This document shows, piece by piece, positions 32,593 to 36,983 of a stretch of DNA of 36,983 nucleotides. The stretch is from Myxococcaceae bacterium (GTDB taxonomy: Bacteria; Myxococcota; Myxococcia; Myxococcales; Myxococcaceae). The first letter of the stretch is position 1, and each line of letters starts with the position of its first letter. Both the position numbers and the translations under genes were made by a program. The notes under the pieces are model-generated. The model was not told the origin of the DNA, did not search any database, and saw nothing but the letters and a program-made list of their open reading frames with translations. The stretch spans positions 1 through 36,983 of the forward strand of contig JADCJJ010000611.1 in assembly GCA_020247085.1 (NCBI GenBank), read 5' to 3'.

Positions 32593-34743
32593 TCAGCGGC
32601 GCCACGAGGCCAGCAGCGCGACGAGGCCCAGGGTCGAGAGCGCGAGCCCGACGAGGAAGCTCGCCGGCAGGTAGTCGAACGAGACCTCGTGGACGCCAGA
32701 GGGAATGGCCACCGCCCGCACCAGGTGGTTCGCGCGCAGCACCGGCGCCTCGACGCCGTCGATGGTGGCCCGCCAGCCCGGGTACCAGGCGTCGGTGAGC
32801 ACCAGGAACCCGGCCCTGCACGAGCGCGTCTCGACGACGACGTGGCGCGGCTCGTCCTTCACCACCGACGCGGCCCGCTCGGCACACCCGGCGCCGCTGG
32901 CGGCGGCGACGCGCCCGCTCACGAGCACGTGGTCGCGAAGGCGCTCCGAGGGGCCCCGCAGCGCCGCCGCCGCCTCGTCGTCGCGCACCTCGCGCGCCTC
33001 GTGCACCACGAAGGCCCGAGGGAAGGCCGAGCGGGCGCGGTACAGCCGGGGCGCCTCGAGCGGCGTGGGCACCGGCTCGAGATCATCGAAGGGCGCCGCG
33101 CCCGCTCGCACGAAGTACTCGACGCCAGCGAGGTCGAACGCCGCCCGGCCGCCGGCGGCGAAGGCCTCGTCGACGCGCAGCGGCTCCGGGGCTCCGTAGC
33201 CCTCGACGGCTCGAAGGTGCTCCTCGACGAACCGGAGAGGGACGAGCGCCGCCCGGCTGCCCTCGACGAAGCCCGGCGCGTCACGGGCGTCACCGTCGGG
33301 TCGCGTGCTGATGCGACCCTTGAACGAGGGCCCGATGGCGGCGGCGAGCGGTGAGGGCGCCTCGAGCCTCGCTCCCTCACGCCAGAACGGCTGGCCGAAC
33401 AGGGCATCGGCCGCGGCGAGCTCGAGCGCGGCCGCGCCGAACACCGCCACCCGTACCTTCACCGCGCGCAGGGGCCGGCCCGGGAGCGCCCACCCGAGCA
33501 GCGCGAGGCCGCCCCAGCAGCCCCCCAGCGCGAGCCCGGCGCCGCCGCCCGCCCGCGCCACGCCCTGCCACCACGCGACGCCGGCCATGGCTGCCGCGAA
33601 GGCGGCGAGGCCAAACGCCCTCAGCCACCGGGCTTGAGGCGGTCGGCCGCGCCGGGCCCTGGCCGAGACGGCGTCGAGCCCGAGGGCCGAGAGCACCGCA
33701 ACGGCGAAGGCGAAGGCGACGAGGTACTTCGCGGGGTAGCGGAAGTGCGAGAGCGGGGGGAGCGACAGGAGCCACCGCGAGGGCGCGAACGAGGCGCCGA
33801 GCGAGAGCGCCGCGAAGGAGAGCCCGAACCACGCGAGCCCGCGCCCCTGCCGGCGCGTCAGCCCGAGCCCAGCGAGCGCCACGACGATGGTCCCCACGAA
33901 GACGGTGGGGAGGAAGTTCTGCTCCCCGCCCCAGTACTCGGGCCGGGGCAGGTCGGCGTTGAGCCACGCCGTCGCCAGCAGCCCGAGCGGCGGTGTCGAC
34001 CAGGCCAGGGGCTCAGGCTCGAGCCCGGCCGCCCGCCTCGAGTGAAGGACGAACTCGAGGGCCGGCGCGAGCGTCGCTCCGACCAGCAGCAGGCTCACCC
34101 CGCCCGCGACCGCGCCGAAGTGCCACGGCGCCCGGCGCCGGCCGAGCAGCACGCCGGCGAGGACGAGCTCCCAGAGGAGCGTCTCGGGAGAGCCCCCGAG
34201 GAAGGCGAGCGCGAGGGCGATGGCGAGGGCTGCGGCAGCCCGGCCCGAGGGGGCGCGGCGCAGTCGCAGGGCCGCGGCGCCCACCCAGCCGGCCCAGGCG
34301 GCCGTCGACACGACGTTCTGTTGAATGGCCAGCTGCGTGAAGAGCGGTCCGAGCCCGAACGCCGCGCCCGAAAGCGCCGAGGCCCAGCGCGTTCGGCCCA
34401 GCGCGCGCGCACACCGCCAGGCCCCCGTCGCGGCGACGGCGGCGTGCAGCACCTGCTCCAGCGACACGGCGCGCGCTGGCGTGCCGCCCAGCATCGCGAC
34501 CCAGCGAACCGGGTAGAAGGCCTGCGCCTGCAGCGTCGCCGCGAAGGGCTGGCCGAGGCGCTGCCACGGGTTCCACAGCGGCCAGTCGAGCGCGCGCGCC
34601 GCGTCGAACAGGAACGACGCGTCGGGGATGAAGAGCTGGAAGGCGTCGCGCCCGGCGAGCACCCGCCCCGCGAGGAGCGGGTGATAAAGGAAGAGGAGCG
34701 CCCCCAGCAGGCCCAACAGCCAGGGAAGCGAGCGCCGTCTCAC
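32593..34743 (-). CDS. YfhO-like polytopic membrane protein
   Basis: 716 residues. About a dozen transmembrane helices occupy residues 1-430, followed by a soluble C-terminal domain and a final helix. Early loops RDAFQLFIPDASFLFDAARALDWPLWNPWQRLGQPF and, in the middle, SHFRYPAKYLVAFAFAVAVLSALGLD match the YfhO (PF09586) family. The ending DAWYPGWRATIDGVEAPVLRANHLVRAVAIPSGVHEVSFDY is also typical. Members are GT-C-like and linked to glycosylation of lipoteichoic acid or other envelope polymers; the substrate here is unknown. GTG 34743 is preceded by TAGAAC 8 bases upstream with no Shine-Dalgarno. It converges on fliJ. Confidence 0.85.
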   Translation of the reverse strand: MRRRSLPWLLGLLGALLFLYHPLLAGRVLAGRDAFQLFIPDASFLFDAARALDWPLWNPWQRLGQPFAATLQAQAFYPVRWVAMLGGTPARAVSLEQVLHAAVAATGAWRCARALGRTRWASALSGAAFGLGPLFTQLAIQQNVVSTAAWAGWVGAAALRLRRAPSGRAAAALAIALALAFLGGSPETLLWELVLAGVLLGRRRAPWHFGAVAGGVSLLLVGATLAPALEFVLHSRRAAGLEPEPLAWSTPPLGLLATAWLNADLPRPEYWGGEQNFLPTVFVGTIVVALAGLGLTRRQGRGLAWFGLSFAALSLGASFAPSRWLLSLPPLSHFRYPAKYLVAFAFAVAVLSALGLDAVSARARRGRPPQARWLRAFGLAAFAAAMAGVAWWQGVARAGGGAGLALGGCWGGLALLGWALPGRPLRAVKVRVAVFGAAALELAAADALFGQPFWREGARLEAPSPLAAAIGPSFKGRISTRPDGDARDAPGFVEGSRAALVPLRFVEEHLRAVEGYGAPEPLRVDEAFAAGGRAAFDLAGVEYFVRAGAAPFDDLEPVPTPLEAPRLYRARSAFPRAFVVHEAREVRDDEAAAALRGPSERLRDHVLVSGRVAAASGAGCAERAASVVKDEPRHVVVETRSCRAGFLVLTDAWYPGWRATIDGVEAPVLRANHLVRAVAIPSGVHEVSFDYLPASFLVGLALSTLGLVALLASWRR

Positions 34744-34801
34744 GGCCGTGCGTTCTACCGCATCCGTCGAGACGCACGGGCGCCGTTCCCGGCGCCCCGG
34801 G

Positions 34802-35092
34802 TCACTCGCGCGCTGACCGGGTCCGCCAGCGCCACGCCCCGCGCGCGCCGCGGGCCTCCCCGCCTGTACCAGCGAAGGCGATGAACCACGCCACCACGCA
34901 CAGCACGGGGTCAGTGCTCCAGTAGCGGCTCGTCGCCAGCACCGCGACGAGCAGGTGCGGCGCGAAGAGCCACCCCAACCAGTGCAGCACGCCGAAGGGG
35001 CCGCCGACGAAGAGCAGGGTGAACCGCGGGAACACCGCCAGCCCGAGGATCAGCAACCACGCGGTGCCCGGGTGCGCCTGGAAGAAGTCCAT
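34802..35092 (-). CDS. Small membrane protein of unknown function
   Basis: 96 residues with two or three hydrophobic helices: AWLLILGLAVFPRFTLLFVG, FGVLHWLGWLFAPHLLVAVLA and DPVLCVVAWFIAFAGTG. The pattern MDFFxAHP, FPRxTLLF, LGWLFAP and YW-DPVL recurs in small conserved proteins of many proteobacteria, function unknown. The tail is Arg-rich. ATG 35092 matches the MDFF start; ATG 35110 would add six residues. No ribosome site is visible for either. Confidence 0.6.
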   Translation of the reverse strand: MDFFQAHPGTAWLLILGLAVFPRFTLLFVGGPFGVLHWLGWLFAPHLLVAVLATSRYWSTDPVLCVVAWFIAFAGTGGEARGARGAWRWRTRSARE

Positions 35093-35583
35093 GGCGTCGG
35101 AGAAAAGCATGGAGCGTGCCCGGCGAACTGGAAGGACGGCCGCGATGGCTCCAGCCCCTGCGTCCGGGCGCCGGTGCTCGAGGCCGCGCGCCCCCTCGCG
35201 GCCGGAGCCGTCGAGGTGCACGGATGACCGCGGCGCGGGGGCGCAACCGACGGTGCACGCCGGCCTTCCCGCGCAGGCGTTGCGCGGCCCCGAGGAGCGG
35301 CGCGCCATCGGTGGTGAGGCCCCCGCCGTGCCGCCCCCAGCACCGGTGCCCACCTGACTCCTGGCTTGCCTCCCGAAGCAGGGGGGCCGCGGTCGGCGCG
35401 GCCCGGCCGCCGCGGTGCGCTCGTCACGGCCTGAATGACGGCGAGGCCGACCGACCTGGCTTCATGGTGGCGCGTCGGGCTTGCCGGTCGCGGCGGTTGA
35501 GGCTGGCCCAGGCCCTGCCGCGGGAAGTCTTCGCGGCCCCGCCGGTGGCGATGCTGAAGGACCCGGCGCTATCGTCCATCGAC
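35093..35583. other. Divergent intergenic region without recognised features
   Basis: About 490 bases between the small membrane protein gene and the DUF3592-like gene. It is open in one plus-strand frame, but the translated stretch is Arg/Ala/Gly/Pro-rich and lacks any domain, typical of GC-rich non-coding sequence. Only the TATCGT at its right edge (35570-35575) stands out, as a probable -10 for the gene at 35584. Confidence 0.5.
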
Positions 35584-36330
35584 GTGCAACTCGCCATTCC
35601 CCGCGCGCCCAGAGCCGTTCGACTTCATCAGGTGCCGGGGGCGATACGCCGCGTCGGCCTCGTCGCCGTCATGTGCTTGACGGGGGGCGCGCTGTTGACG
35701 GGCGTGGCGTGGCTCGCGACGCGCTGGCTCACCGATGACGCGCGGTTCCTGCGCGAGGCCGTTCCCGTCGAGGGGGTGGTCGTCGCGGTGACGCCTGCGG
35801 GCGCGACGCGGACGGTGCATGTGATCTACCGCTTCGACGGGCGCCAGCACGCCGGCGCCGTGGCGATGGACGCGGAGCGGGCCAGCGGCCTGGGGAAGGG
35901 TGCGTCGATCGCCCTGCTGGTGAGCGTTGACGCCCCCGCGCACGCCCGGGAGCGAGGCACCATCGAGGCTGGCGCCCGGCAGGGGCCGCTGCTGGGCGCG
36001 GTGCTCGCCGTCGGGCTCGTCATGGCGACGCTCGTGCTGTTGCGAGAGGTGCGCCGGGCGACACGGCGCGAGGTCGAGCCGCTGCGCACCGGGGCTCTCG
36101 TCTGGCTCACGCCCGATGCTGCGCTGCCACAGGGGGGCCGTGAGCTCGCCTTCGCGGCCCACTTCCACCGCGACGACGTTCGGGTCGACGTCACGGCGCG
36201 GCTGGCCGGTGCGCGGCGTCCCGTGCGCAACGGCGACAAGCTGCTCGCCGCGGTGGCCCCCCGAGAGCCCACCTGGGTGCGGGTGGTGGACGAAGAGGTG
36301 GCCCTCGCGCTCGGGTGGTACCGGGCCTGA
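35584..36330 (+). CDS. DUF3592-like membrane protein
   Basis: 248 residues. Two transmembrane helices (about 22-47 and 139-158) flank an extracytoplasmic segment of about 90 residues with VEGVVVAVTP, VHVIYRFDGRQHAGAVAM and GLGKGASIALLVSVDAP, the layout of DUF3592 proteins. The C-terminal 90 residues repeat a similar beta-rich pattern in the cytosol. Function unknown. Start choice is uncertain. GTG 35584 has TATCGT 8 bases upstream, like the other leaderless-looking genes. ATG 35551 would add 11 residues. It converges on mutY with a 13-base gap. Confidence 0.6.
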   Translation: MQLAIPRAPRAVRLHQVPGAIRRVGLVAVMCLTGGALLTGVAWLATRWLTDDARFLREAVPVEGVVVAVTPAGATRTVHVIYRFDGRQHAGAVAMDAERASGLGKGASIALLVSVDAPAHARERGTIEAGARQGPLLGAVLAVGLVMATLVLLREVRRATRREVEPLRTGALVWLTPDAALPQGGRELAFAAHFHRDDVRVDVTARLAGARRPVRNGDKLLAAVAPREPTWVRVVDEEVALALGWYRA

Positions 36331-36343
36331 CGTGGCCCGGGCG

Positions 36344-36983
36344 TCAGCGCGCGCGGGCGGCGCGGCGGGGCCGCTTCGGCGTCGATGGCGCAGGCGGGAG
36401 CGCCTCGTCGAGGGCCGTCTCCATCGCCGAGCTCATCCCCAGGTGCCGGGTCTCGGCGCGCGGCACCCAGCGCCACTCGACGTAGCCGTCCGGCGGTGCC
36501 TTCAGCCGCGGTGGCAGCGCCACCGGGAAGAGCCGCAGCACCAGGTCACGGTGAGTCAGCGTGCGCTCGAGCACCAACATCTCGGGCCCGATGGTGGCGC
36601 GCTTGCCGAACAGCTTTCGCAGGCTCGCGTAGGCGTTGTCGCCGCGCTCGAGCGGGAGCGAGGGCAGCTCCCACAGCCCGCCGAAGAGGCCCCGCTCGGC
36701 CCGGCGTGCCAACAGCACCAGCTCGCCCCGCTGGGCGAGCGCGACGGCGAGCTCGAGCCGCTTGCGGGGCGGCTGCTTCTTCGCGGGTGGCACCTCGGCC
36801 TGCCGGCCCCGCGCCTGCGCCCGGCACCAGGCGCGCACGGGGCACAGCAGGCACGTCGGTGACGCGGGCGTGCAGACGGTCGCGCCGAGTTCCATCAGCG
36901 CCTGGTTGAAGTCGCCAGGCCGCTCGCCGCGCACGAGCGTCGCCGCGAGCTGCCACAGGAGCGCCTCACGGGCCTTGTCTCCC
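36344..36983 (-). CDS. mutY: A/G-specific adenine glycosylase MutY (partial, N-terminus missing)
   Basis: The C-terminal 212 residues of MutY, which removes adenine mispaired with 8-oxoguanine. The reading frame runs off the right edge of the window. The end of the catalytic domain (RPGDFNQALMELGATVCTP) is followed by the [4Fe-4S] cluster loop C-X6-C-X2-C-X5-C (CTPASPTCLLCPVRAWC). The NUDIX-like 8-oxoG recognition domain (ALAQRGELVLLARRAERGLFGGLWELP to WRWVPRAETRHLGMSSAM) comes next. The helix-hairpin-helix and catalytic Asp lie outside. A basic tail (KRPRRAARAR) ends the protein. Confidence 0.93.
   Translation of the reverse strand, partial: GDKAREALLWQLAATLVRGERPGDFNQALMELGATVCTPASPTCLLCPVRAWCRAQARGRQAEVPPAKKQPPRKRLELAVALAQRGELVLLARRAERGLFGGLWELPSLPLERGDNAYASLRKLFGKRATIGPEMLVLERTLTHRDLVLRLFPVALPPRLKAPPDGYVEWRWVPRAETRHLGMSSAMETALDEALPPAPSTPKRPRRAARAR

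Overview
The window is a gene-dense, GC-rich (roughly 70%) bacterial chromosome segment. It looks like a flagellated member of the Myxococcota or another former deltaproteobacterial lineage. The grounds are a Ser/Thr kinase with an HRDVTPRN loop, Pro-rich linker and PEGA-like tail, a PilZ-receiver hybrid, WD40 and YfhO-type membrane proteins, a sigma-54-type flagellar promoter and many GTG starts. The assignment rests on gene style, not on a marker comparison. No phage, IS element, CRISPR array or rRNA is visible.

Left part (1-15.6 kb), mostly housekeeping and hypotheticals: a decaying 77-bp tandem repeat (1-284); an MFS transporter; an exported membrane-anchored protein of unknown function; accA-cmk; the kinase; an M2 (ACE-like) metallopeptidase; a cold-shock protein with a textbook terminator; moaC coupled to a WD40 protein; a NUDIX hydrolase; a cytosolic trypsin-fold protein; a lipoprotein; a 400-base gap holding a nested inverted repeat; a DUF2079-type membrane protein; and a PilZ-receiver protein.

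Middle (15.7-17.5 kb): tRNA-Leu(TAA) and ffh diverge with only 23 bases between them. A GGTATACC palindrome sits in that spacer and could act as the -10 box in both directions.

Flagellar block (17.5-32.6 kb): a long minus-strand run reads flgF-flgG-flgA-flgH-flgI-flgJ/M23-flgM-flgN-flgK-flgL-(653-aa unknown)-fliC-fliD-fliS-(89-aa unknown in the fliT slot)-GT2/TPR glycosyltransferase. Most junctions overlap by 1-4 bases or are separated by less than 30. A near-perfect sigma-54 element precedes flgF and a weaker sigma-28-like element precedes fliC. This fits a hierarchy in which rod, ring and chaperone genes are sigma-54 driven and FlgM gates flagellin. A fliJ-like gene diverges from flgF. The 653-aa protein, the 89-aa protein and the glycosyltransferase are the most interesting unknowns; they may form a flagellin export or glycosylation module.

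Right end (32.6-37 kb): a YfhO-like membrane protein, a small membrane protein, a DUF3592-like membrane protein and the C-terminal part of mutY, cut by the window edge.

A signal cuts across the whole window. Most genes that head a transcription unit outside the flagellar block lack a Shine-Dalgarno and carry a TA-containing -10-like hexamer 7-11 bases before the start codon. This suggests widespread leaderless transcription. I used it to choose several starts.
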